Shown here in pieces: positions 27,010-34,828 of a stretch of DNA of 64,000 bases. The number at the start of each line of letters is the position of its first letter. Positions within the stretch are counted from its first letter, which is position 1. The notes beneath the pieces were generated by a model. It was not told where the DNA came from, ran no database searches, and saw nothing but the letters and a program-made list of their open reading frames with translations. Where the stretch lies: positions 55,843-119,842 of the forward strand of contig JAHEFG010000001.1 in the NCBI GenBank assembly GCA_024640305.1. Direction: 5' to 3'. The position numbers and the translations under genes are program-made. This DNA is from Gammaproteobacteria bacterium (GTDB lineage: Bacteria > Pseudomonadota > Gammaproteobacteria > Steroidobacterales > Woeseiaceae).

Positions 27010-29483
27010 GCGTCGACGTGATTCTCGGCAAAGGTTAGGGACAAAATACTGTGGCGAATTTCTTCGCCAAGCACCAGCCGTGCATCTGCACCGATGCGGA
27101 CGATATCATCGTCGAACTCCAGCAGTCCATCCTTATTGCGACGCAGAACCTTCTGTACCCGAAGCATCTCGATGTAGTCGTGAAAAAGTGATTTATTGAA
27201 AAAATCGGGCGAGTGCAGTCCGTATATCAGCGATAGCCTTTCGCCACTCATCTCACACATTTTCTCAAGCCGACTTCGAGTCAATGTGCCCGAGCCGTGG
27301 TGCACAAGCATCGCGATGACCAGGTAGAAGCGTTGCAGCATCGGCACCATGGACTGGCCCAGCATCAGTAACTGGTAGGCTTTTGCCGAGCCGGTCGGTG
27401 GCCGCTCCAGAATCTTCTTATTCTTGCCGCGCGTCAGGAGTTCGTCGTCAACCAACGCCTCAATAGCGGTGGTAGTAACATCATCGATCTCCTCATGTGA
27501 CCACTTCAGGCAAAGTTCTTTCTGCATAAACGGGTAGATCAGGCTTATTAGCCGCTGCAACTCGGCATGTTCAAGCCGCCTGCCCTGAATGAAACAACAC
27601 GCCACAGCCGCGGGCACTGCAAGAAGATGCAGGATATTGTTGCGAAAGTAGGTCAGAAGGACGGCCGTGCGCTCTTCCATATGAATAACGTCACCCATGG
27701 GATGGGATGTTCGGCTGATGACATTGAGCTTCTCACCATGCTCGATGATCTGCTGGGGACTCCAGTCCGGAAGCGTGACTGAATCGGAATAACTGAAGCG
27801 CTTGAGCATGTGGAGACTAAGGTGCAATTGTGACCTCAGTTCTTCGGCGCCGATTTTCTGCTTTGGCGTAGCCAGCAAGACGTATGCAAGCAAGCTGATT
27901 GGCGTGACTGCCGCCGCGGAGTTTACGCCACACATGATGCTCTGCCCGAGTTCATCAACAACCGTAGCAAGCCAGGAAGGGCGATCGCCATTCTGTACAC
28001 CGGACTCACGCCAGTCGGGTTCACAGCGATCGAGCAGCAGGTCCAGTTCGATCGGTTCACCAATGTTGACGTACACTCGACCGAATTTTTCTCGCAAAGC
28101 CTTCACCGACCGGATAAGACCCAACAGCGACTCCTTCTGCTTTTCGGCCCCACCGAGCTCATTGATGAATGAGCCACCCTCGATGAGTTTCTCGTAGCCG
28201 AAATACACGGGAACGAATACGACCGGTCGCTTGGGCGCTTGTATATACGAATTAACGGTCATGGCCAACATGCCGCCTTTGGGTGTCAGCAGTCGTCCCG
28301 TACGACTTCGTCCACCCTCTACGAAGTATTCGAGTGAATATCCTCGCGCGAGAAGCTGGTAAAGATAGGCGTCGAACACTGTTGCATAGAGACGGTTGCC
28401 TTTAAAACTACGCCGCAAGTAAAACGCACCGCCCCGACGAAGAATTGAACCCAATATGGGAAGATTGAGATTTACCCCGGCTGCTATATGCGGCAGTTGC
28501 AGGCCTTCCCTGCAGCAGATGTAACTCAACAGCAGGTAGTCGAAGTGGCTGCGATGGCAAGGCGCATACACAATGACCTTTTCCTTCGCAACATCATGCA
28601 GGCGATCAATATGATTGAGCTCGATACCGTCGTAGATCTTGTTCCATAGCCATTGCAGTATCCGCATCAATATGCGGATTGTCGGATACGAAATATCGGC
28701 TGCAATTTCCTCAACGTACTTGAGGGCACGACGCTCGACCGCTACTTGCTTCTTGTGGTCGTCGCCGACCTCAGCGGCTATAGCACGCCTGACTGCCGGA
28801 GCAAGCAAGACCTGCTTAGCGAGCGTTTGCCGATGCGACAAGTCCGGGCCGACAGTTGCGGCACGACGTTGCCTGAAGTGCACGCGCAGTATTCTAGACA
28901 CTTTGCGAAATGCGATCGGCGCCTCGACACCATCTTGTACGATAGCACTCAGGGCGAGTGCATGACTGAAGCGAAGCAGGGTGTTTCGGCCATGCAGCAA
29001 AGTAGCGAATAGCTTCCTTGTACGTCCAACCACATCCCAGTTTTCTGAAAACAACAGCTTGAAGAAAGACCGTTCTTTGTCGGGCGACCGGCCCCAGTAG
29101 ATCGCCACCGGGATGAGCAACAGTTCCGCGTCGTTGTTCTTGCCCGCATCCACGAGCTGCCGCAGCCGTCTGGAACCGACTTTTGACGGGCGACGAAAGA
29201 AGAGCCCTTTCAGCGGCCGCAACACAACGTAGCGTCGAGAAACCTGCACGCCACCGAACTCCAGGGATTCGTACGGCGACGGCAGGCCGTTCAAACGACA
29301 GGCACGCTCAAGCGCCAGCAAGTCGGCGAGGCCGCCAGTTTCAAGCACGTAGCAGACAGCTGCGTCGCTAGCGGTGACCAGCTCAGATGGCGACTCTGGT
29401 TGAATCGCTGGCCGAGCCCAGATTGCAAACAGCCTGCTCGCCAACCAATAGAAAGGCTGCAAAAAGAAACCGGATATGTTCAT
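27006..29483 (-). CDS. plsB: Glycerol-3-phosphate 1-O-acyltransferase
   Basis: An 825-residue protein of normal PlsB length, the membrane-bound enzyme that starts phospholipid synthesis by acylating glycerol-3-phosphate. The catalytic block I is the HRSHFDYLLL motif (H-x4-D), with block II GAFYLRRSF, block III FVEGGRSRTGRLL and block IV PVVFVPVYFGYEKL. The large helical N-terminal and C-terminal regions fit the family. It sits 26 nt after a small lipoprotein gene and overlaps trhO. Confidence 0.95.
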   Translation of the reverse strand: MNISGFFLQPFYWLASRLFAIWARPAIQPESPSELVTASDAAVCYVLETGGLADLLALERACRLNGLPSPYESLEFGGVQVSRRYVVLRPLKGLFFRRPSKVGSRRLRQLVDAGKNNDAELLLIPVAIYWGRSPDKERSFFKLLFSENWDVVGRTRKLFATLLHGRNTLLRFSHALALSAIVQDGVEAPIAFRKVSRILRVHFRQRRAATVGPDLSHRQTLAKQVLLAPAVRRAIAAEVGDDHKKQVAVERRALKYVEEIAADISYPTIRILMRILQWLWNKIYDGIELNHIDRLHDVAKEKVIVYAPCHRSHFDYLLLSYICCREGLQLPHIAAGVNLNLPILGSILRRGGAFYLRRSFKGNRLYATVFDAYLYQLLARGYSLEYFVEGGRSRTGRLLTPKGGMLAMTVNSYIQAPKRPVVFVPVYFGYEKLIEGGSFINELGGAEKQKESLLGLIRSVKALREKFGRVYVNIGEPIELDLLLDRCEPDWRESGVQNGDRPSWLATVVDELGQSIMCGVNSAAAVTPISLLAYVLLATPKQKIGAEELRSQLHLSLHMLKRFSYSDSVTLPDWSPQQIIEHGEKLNVISRTSHPMGDVIHMEERTAVLLTYFRNNILHLLAVPAAVACCFIQGRRLEHAELQRLISLIYPFMQKELCLKWSHEEIDDVTTTAIEALVDDELLTRGKNKKILERPPTGSAKAYQLLMLGQSMVPMLQRFYLVIAMLVHHGSGTLTRSRLEKMCEMSGERLSLIYGLHSPDFFNKSLFHDYIEMLRVQKVLRRNKDGLLEFDDDIVRIGADARLVLGEEIRHSILSLTFAENHVDA

Positions 29484-29509
29484 CAGGATTAGCGCGTGAG
29501 CGCCGCGAA

Positions 29510-29776
29510 TTAGTCGCCAACCGCCTCTTTGATAGCGTCTTCGACATCTTCCGCCTTATCTTTAATGATGTCGCCTACATCCTCAGCTTTTTCCATGGTG
29601 TCTTTGTAGGCGTCAGCAACACTGTCCGAGGTATCTTCTACAGCCTCCTCGACCGCTTCGCCGACGCTGCTTGCGGCTTCCTTGACGTCTTCCATTGCCT
29701 TTGCAGCTTTTGAATCGTCAGATGAACCACCACATGCCGCCAATGCCAATGCAACCAATACGAGTAAGATTCTCAT
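29510..29776 (-). CDS. Small acidic amphipathic lipoprotein
   Basis: An 88-residue protein with a signal peptide and lipobox LALAAC (C15). The mature chain has no aromatic core and is almost wholly predicted as amphipathic helix in an 11-residue-like rhythm (A-x-x-x-VEDAI, EKAEDVGD, KDKAEDVED), reminiscent of LEA- or apolipoprotein-like lipoproteins. I know no specific function. It is encoded just upstream of plsB, so a role at the membrane surface is possible but is inference. Confidence 0.75.
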   Translation of the reverse strand: MRILLVLVALALAACGGSSDDSKAAKAMEDVKEAASSVGEAVEEAVEDTSDSVADAYKDTMEKAEDVGDIIKDKAEDVEDAIKEAVGD

Positions 29777-29794
29777 AACGCGATTCCCCTCTCC

Positions 29795-30301
29795 TCACGG
29801 TGAACAGGTGATTTTTTCAATAAATCGTCGGAAATAATAGTTGATCTCGTCGATATTATCGGTCAAGCGATGATCACCGTCGAGAATATGCAGCTCTGCC
29901 GCACAGGACCGGGCGTAGCGAATACTGTTATCGACCGGCACGATGTCGTCATTCCAGCCGTGCACGATGCAAATCGGAATACCCGGTGGGACTGGCGTGA
30001 GTTTCTCGTAACCTGGCATGTAATACGCCGGCGCAAGTACGAACAAGCCGGCCGCCCCAAGCGCGGTGGCGGCGGCAGTTGCCACATGACCCCCCATGCT
30101 CGAGCCAACAAGAATCAAGGTGTCGTCGATTTGGAGGCAAGAGTTAATCAACTTCTGCACACGCTCCGCGGGGTCGGCAATGCCCTGATAGTCAATGCTG
30201 TCTGCCTCGCAGCCGATGGATCGAGCCAGCTCCGCCATAGCGCGAATCTTCGTGCCCCAGGGCCCGCTCTCCTGCCCGTGCGAAAAAACAACTGTTGTCA
30301 T
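29795..30301 (-). CDS. Small alpha/beta hydrolase (YqiA/serine hydrolase type)
   Basis: A 168-residue alpha/beta hydrolase. The nucleophile elbow is LVGSSMGGH (G-x-S-x-G), the acid is in HGWNDDIVP and the histidine in DGDHRL. The chain starts MTTVVFSHGQESGPWGTKI. The short length without lid domain fits YqiA/YcfP-like esterases. Its ATG overlaps the stop of the preceding double DsbA-fold gene. Substrate unknown. Confidence 0.85.
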   Translation of the reverse strand: MTTVVFSHGQESGPWGTKIRAMAELARSIGCEADSIDYQGIADPAERVQKLINSCLQIDDTLILVGSSMGGHVATAAATALGAAGLFVLAPAYYMPGYEKLTPVPPGIPICIVHGWNDDIVPVDNSIRYARSCAAELHILDGDHRLTDNIDEINYYFRRFIEKITCSP

Positions 30302-31635
30302 ACCAATATCCCTTCACCCGTGTCGCAGAGTTCCTCAACATGGCGCGCAAGCAACCAATCTCGATCCTGTCCCCATACTACAAAATCTCCAAGGCGCATC
30401 GTAGGTACACCCCAGCAACCGGAATCCATCATCGACTGGCGGTTCGCCTCGGCGTGTTCGCGCCAGTCATCTCCTGCCATCGCATTGACGACATCCGGCC
30501 AAAACAAGCCGGTACGGCCCGTGACTTTGCGCATGCCCCTGTCTGTGGAAACATCAACAGCGTTTGCCCAGATAGCTTCGCCTGCATTGAGCAAGAAATC
30601 GCGCTCACGTTTTTCACCCAATGCGTAAAAGAACACGGCCAGGCAGCGTTCGGTTGCCTTACCTATAGGGTCTGAGATCTTGCCGAATGGAATCTCGAGG
30701 CGGCGTGCCTCTCGCGCAGCATCGGTTACCAGGTACATCAATTTGGACCTCGGCACATGCATACCGCGCATCAGCATGGGCAAGACGGGACGAATCCTGA
30801 GTTCGAGCCCGAACGAATCTGCAATCGCATACACGCGATTCAGCACAAGATAAGAAAACGGGCTGCGAAATGAAACGAAGAGCTCCAGTGGCGGCAATTC
30901 CTTCGCCGCTCCCGGCACCGCTACCGGTAACGACACCCGCATGACTTGTTTGATCGAAGCGAGTACTGCACTCGAGGCGCGTTCTCTTCGAACACCGAGG
31001 GCGTCCAGCCGATCCGTCAGGTGACCAAGCCGATCGACACCACGATACCATTCACCTGCATAGTGCACGGAGGCGCTATCGTAATAGCCCATGTCCTGCA
31101 ATCGTTGCTGGTTCTGTGCCAACAGCTTGTCACCTGTATCGGATTTCTCCGCGCCACTCACTCGACGCGCAATGGCCTCGGCATCACCTCGCCAATAGAG
31201 CGCCAGGGATCCCACTAACTCCCCTGCGTAGTCCGCACTATCGGTGCAGGCCGCGAGCGTATTGATGAGCGCACGTCGATACTCAACGGGTGGCGCATTA
31301 CCCTTATCGAGAAAAGGAATCCCAAGCTCTCGTGCGAGCCGGGCGCAGTCCTGCTCAGCATACTGCGCCAACATTCCGGGCTCAGGTCGAAATGCGTCGC
31401 CACAGGCCTGGGTCAGATAGAGACGTAGCTCGATATCGTAAACCTCAGCAAGGCTCGGAATGTAGTGGCTTAACAAGTAGGAATACGGGTCGTCGAGCTC
31501 GAGAAATACTGACACCGTGTGCGGGCGAGCCGCGATCTGGCGGCGCTTTTCGGCCAGCCAGCGCCTGGCTCTCTGCATCCGTTCGCCAATCACAACGCCA
31601 ATGAGCTTTACGCGCAGAGCCTGCCGGATGCTCAT
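30298..31635 (-). CDS. Double DsbA-fold (HCCA isomerase/GST-kappa-like) protein
   Basis: A 445-residue protein that appears to hold two DsbA-type thioredoxin folds. The first (about 38-235) begins VSVFLELDDPYSYL, the second (about 244-440) begins LELFVSFRSPFSYL; both have the S/D-P-[FY]-SYL signature of 2-hydroxychromene-2-carboxylate isomerases and kappa GSTs. No CxxC is present in either, so it is probably not a disulfide oxidase but a glutathione-type isomerase or transferase. The second half retains the GVPTMRLGD cis-proline loop. Tightly coupled to flanking genes (4-nt overlaps on both sides). Confidence 0.8.
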   Translation of the reverse strand: MSIRQALRVKLIGVVIGERMQRARRWLAEKRRQIAARPHTVSVFLELDDPYSYLLSHYIPSLAEVYDIELRLYLTQACGDAFRPEPGMLAQYAEQDCARLARELGIPFLDKGNAPPVEYRRALINTLAACTDSADYAGELVGSLALYWRGDAEAIARRVSGAEKSDTGDKLLAQNQQRLQDMGYYDSASVHYAGEWYRGVDRLGHLTDRLDALGVRRERASSAVLASIKQVMRVSLPVAVPGAAKELPPLELFVSFRSPFSYLVLNRVYAIADSFGLELRIRPVLPMLMRGMHVPRSKLMYLVTDAAREARRLEIPFGKISDPIGKATERCLAVFFYALGEKRERDFLLNAGEAIWANAVDVSTDRGMRKVTGRTGLFWPDVVNAMAGDDWREHAEANRQSMMDSGCWGVPTMRLGDFVVWGQDRDWLLARHVEELCDTGEGILV

Positions 31636-32036
31636 GATTCATCCCATGACGAACTCGGCTTCCAGAGAAACTCATCCAGATCGGGTTGCCAGCGATATTT
31701 GAGCATGTCGACCTTTCCGGCAATGACAGCGACGTTTTCCATCATAAGCCGATTGCATTGCTCTTGATACGGGCGGCTATCTTTGTCGAAGGCTATTTTT
31801 CCGGACGCCGTAATAACGCGATGCCAGGGCACGTCATGATCGTCGGGGAGCTGGCGTAGCGCATAGCCAACCTGTCGAGCACCGCGCGGAAGTCCCGCTA
31901 TTTCCGCGATCTGCCCATAGTTCGCAACGCGACCTCTCGGGATGTCACGGATCGTGTCCCAGATTCGATGCAAACGTGCAAGCCGATCCAAAACGTCAGC
32001 CCAGCCCAAGACGCGCCTGGATTTCGCGTCTGGCAT
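31632..32036 (-). CDS. Alkyltransferase-like (Atl/MGMT-fold) protein
   Basis: About 100-134 residues with the DNA-binding fold of O6-alkylguanine-DNA alkyltransferase: RIWDTIRDIPRGRVANYGQIAEIAG, the arginine-finger region ARQVGYALRQLP, and P-W-H-R-V-I where active enzymes have P-C-H-R-V. The Trp in place of Cys marks it as an Atl-type protein, which binds alkylated bases and hands them to excision repair. The start is uncertain: ATG 32036 overlaps the GTPase gene by about 40 nt; TTG codons near 31990 would give a shorter form closer to usual Atl length. Unusually, an extra 30-residue C-terminus is present. Confidence 0.82.
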   Translation of the reverse strand: MPDAKSRRVLGWADVLDRLARLHRIWDTIRDIPRGRVANYGQIAEIAGLPRGARQVGYALRQLPDDHDVPWHRVITASGKIAFDKDSRPYQEQCNRLMMENVAVIAGKVDMLKYRWQPDLDEFLWKPSSSWDES

Positions 32037-33357
32037 CGCGCAGCACTGTGTCACGATCGAGGCTGTCGAGAATCTGTTTGACCACCTGTTTGGGACCGCC
32101 CTCACCCCACGACTTGCCCTCACCCAGGTACTCGGCCGCAACCTGGCCAACGACGTAGGTGCTGTAGTAGGCAACGGCACCTTGCGCCCCCGCAGTGACA
32201 ATAGTCGACAAGCCTGCGGTCCCGACCTTAAGGGCGCTCGACACAAAATGCAGTGCCCAGACTGTCCCCATCAACGCCGCTGCCTCTGCGATGATTACTC
32301 GTACCAGGGACCCCGCCTCTTTCTGGCTTAGCGGTAAATCGTAGACGCGAGATAAATGCACAACCATGCCGACATCGATGAAAGCCGCAGCAAACAAGTC
32401 CGCAACTGGAACGGGATTGAAAGCGACAGCAATGCCCTTGCCAACACAATAGGTTCGCACGAGCCGGTCGCCCAGTTCGCGGCGCGCTGCGAGAATACGA
32501 CGGCCAACCTGGTCGCTCAGGTCTGCCGCAAACAAGCTTGCATTTAGAGCCGCAAGCGTCTTCCCCTCGGCATCGAGTATCTCCCACAGTCGCAAACGAA
32601 GCGCCTCAACATCAGGCTCACGCTCACGCTTTCTGAGCTGTTCAACGCCGGCCGCGTCAATTTCAGCAACCATCTGCGGGCGCGGCTGTGCTGCAACAGC
32701 GATAACGTGGGTACTATCAACAATGCCGTCGGTCTTTTCACAAATCGAGCGCCGCAGCGCCTCCAGTTCATCTGTCGTGAACAGGTCCTTCTTGTTCAGC
32801 GCAACAACTACGGGACGCCCCTGGGACACCAGTGTTTTCAGAGCGGTCAATTCCGTTTCGGTAATGTCGCCATCGAGTACGAATATGACAAGATCAGCGC
32901 GTCCGGCGACCTCCTTGGCAAGCAGCTCGCGATCTTCTCCACCGGCCTCGTCCAGCCCCGGAGTATCAATCAGAAACACACCGCCAGCCTGCACCTCGTT
33001 CCACGGCTGCATCGATGAGCGGCGGGTTTCGCCGTGCAACGGGCTAACTGTAAACGCCTCTTCGCCAATCAGCGCGTTTAGAAGGGATGACTTACCGGTG
33101 CTAACGCGGCCGTATACGGCGAGGTGAAGATGGCCGTGATCGAGCTTGTCGAGCATGGCCTGCACAGCATCGTAATCATGCGCCAGAGAGTCACGTACTC
33201 CCTCCGGCAGTCGCGCATCGGCAATCAAGTCTCGCAGGCTTTCACGTGCAAGCGTCAGGTGCTCTGCGCCACCATCTGGCTCAGCTTTGTCAGTTGTCGG
33301 GCTTTTCGTCCAACGCCATTTCCGCAACGCGTCGAACGCCTGCTTCAATATGTTCAC
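31996..33357 (-). CDS. Era-like GTPase with C-terminal hydrophobic (DUF697-like) region
   Basis: A GTPase of about 453 residues. G1 GRVSTGKSSL, G3 DTPG, G4 NKKD and a G5-like VAAQ are present in the first half. The C-terminal half has several hydrophobic helices (AVAFNPVPVADLFAAAFIDVG and later) like the DUF697 region of YcjF-type proteins, suggesting membrane association. GTG 33357 has a good GGAAGG site 6 nt upstream; an ATG at 33408 would overlap the previous gene further. Directly follows a related GTPase gene, with overlap. Confidence 0.8.
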   Translation of the reverse strand: MNILKQAFDALRKWRWTKSPTTDKAEPDGGAEHLTLARESLRDLIADARLPEGVRDSLAHDYDAVQAMLDKLDHGHLHLAVYGRVSTGKSSLLNALIGEEAFTVSPLHGETRRSSMQPWNEVQAGGVFLIDTPGLDEAGGEDRELLAKEVAGRADLVIFVLDGDITETELTALKTLVSQGRPVVVALNKKDLFTTDELEALRRSICEKTDGIVDSTHVIAVAAQPRPQMVAEIDAAGVEQLRKREREPDVEALRLRLWEILDAEGKTLAALNASLFAADLSDQVGRRILAARRELGDRLVRTYCVGKGIAVAFNPVPVADLFAAAFIDVGMVVHLSRVYDLPLSQKEAGSLVRVIIAEAAALMGTVWALHFVSSALKVGTAGLSTIVTAGAQGAVAYYSTYVVGQVAAEYLGEGKSWGEGGPKQVVKQILDSLDRDTVLRDARREIQARLGLG

Positions 33358-34786
33358 TGATGCCTTCCTCAAATTCTCTTGACGCGATGTCGGGAACGAG
33401 CTCTCCATGGCGCGATAATGTCAGAACCAGGCTCCGACCAAGCGCGTCGAATATCAAGCCATATGCGACGGCATGTACGAGCCCACCCGCAACGGTGCCA
33501 ACGCCCGGAAACGCTTTGAGGCCGTTGCCGGCAACCGCCAACGATAGTGGCAGCGCACGACCGACACGACTCTGACTGAGGTTGAGAAACTCCTCGATGT
33601 CGAGATCTCGCGGCGCCGCGCCGTAAAGCTTGCAGAGCTCCTGCGTCATCGTCGTTCCCACATAGCCCTGGATCAGCACATCTGTTCCCGGGCTGACTGC
33701 GGCCAATGAACCCAATACGGCTTTGCGAGTGGCACTACGAATAATTTGCTCCGAGCGCTGCACTCGATATTGCGCTTCGGCGCCAGCCAATTTGTCTGCT
33801 GCAAGATGGAAAACAGCACGGTCGCGTTTTTGATCCATTGAGCCGCCGGTGTCGTCGAGTACGCGGTTGATAGCCACGACAAGGACGCCGATGTCTGCCG
33901 GTCGCTGGCGACGAACGATTTCTTCCGCACCATCTGCGCTTCTTGCCACAACATCGACTTCGCCGCCGGCCGATACGGCAACCAGCCTATCGCGTTCGAT
34001 AACGCTACCCATATCGTCAAGATGTTCGAGCAAGCGTTGCATCAGTGCAGCCTGCTCGTCAGCATCGAAGCGATCCGCTTTGTTCATGACCAGGACCAGC
34101 GGCTTGCCAAGCTCGACGAGCGACTCGACGGCCTGCTTCTCGGCACGAGTCAGGTCACCATCACAAACAAACAACACGACATGTGAGCGTCGCGCTTCCT
34201 GCGTTGCTATTTCGTCAAGACGCTGGTCATGGCCTGCGGTACCAGGAACATCTGTCAGCAGGATTTCGTCACCCTTGTCGTTGCGCCAGCGATAGTGGCG
34301 GATATCGGCTGTCGAACCACCAACGACGTCAACGGTTACATTTGCATCAGGCACCAGTGCTTTAATCAGTGAACTCTTACCCGTGCTGATCTCTCCGAAG
34401 AAACACAAATGCACGGCGCCGCTCGCCTGGCGCGATGCAAGCTCCTGGAGTTCTGCCTGAGCGGCTCCGACGTCAACACCCGCAGCCTCGGCTTCGGCTA
34501 TGCGTTGCCTGATATCTGCCTTTGTCAGCTTGCTGGCCGTCGTCTTCCGCTGTGCTGGCCGAATCTTGCGCCGCACGACGAGCCGCCAGATCAACCAGAT
34601 TGCGGTGGCAACTAACGCAGCCATGATGGCCACGTAGCCATAGCGCAGCGCTCTCGGGCCCTGCAAGAGCCTGTCCCAGACGTTCAACGCTGACTCGGTA
34701 AGAAACAGCATCGCACCGATCGCGACTATAAAGACCAGCAAGATCAGTAGCGCAACGACGATGCGAGTAAGTCGATCGAGCTTCAT
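33290..34786 (-). CDS. Membrane-anchored Era-like GTPase
   Basis: A 498-residue protein with two N-terminal membrane helices (about 8-30 and 46-68), a basic linker, then a GTPase domain: G1 GEISTGKSSL, G3 DVPGTAGH, G4 NKAD and G5-like VSAGG. The C-terminal half again has DUF697-like hydrophobic stretches (AAVSPGTDVLIQGYVG). It is a paralogue of the next gene, which lacks the N-terminal anchors. First gene of a packed minus-strand run, 42 nt after the DUF885 gene. Role unknown; dynamin-like or Era-like membrane GTPase functions are possible. Confidence 0.8.
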   Translation of the reverse strand: MKLDRLTRIVVALLILLVFIVAIGAMLFLTESALNVWDRLLQGPRALRYGYVAIMAALVATAIWLIWRLVVRRKIRPAQRKTTASKLTKADIRQRIAEAEAAGVDVGAAQAELQELASRQASGAVHLCFFGEISTGKSSLIKALVPDANVTVDVVGGSTADIRHYRWRNDKGDEILLTDVPGTAGHDQRLDEIATQEARRSHVVLFVCDGDLTRAEKQAVESLVELGKPLVLVMNKADRFDADEQAALMQRLLEHLDDMGSVIERDRLVAVSAGGEVDVVARSADGAEEIVRRQRPADIGVLVVAINRVLDDTGGSMDQKRDRAVFHLAADKLAGAEAQYRVQRSEQIIRSATRKAVLGSLAAVSPGTDVLIQGYVGTTMTQELCKLYGAAPRDLDIEEFLNLSQSRVGRALPLSLAVAGNGLKAFPGVGTVAGGLVHAVAYGLIFDALGRSLVLTLSRHGELVPDIASREFEEGISEHIEAGVRRVAEMALDEKPDN

Positions 34787-34828
34787 GGGTCTAGTATGCC
34801 TGCCGCCGGGTCGCGGCTAAAGCTGCAG

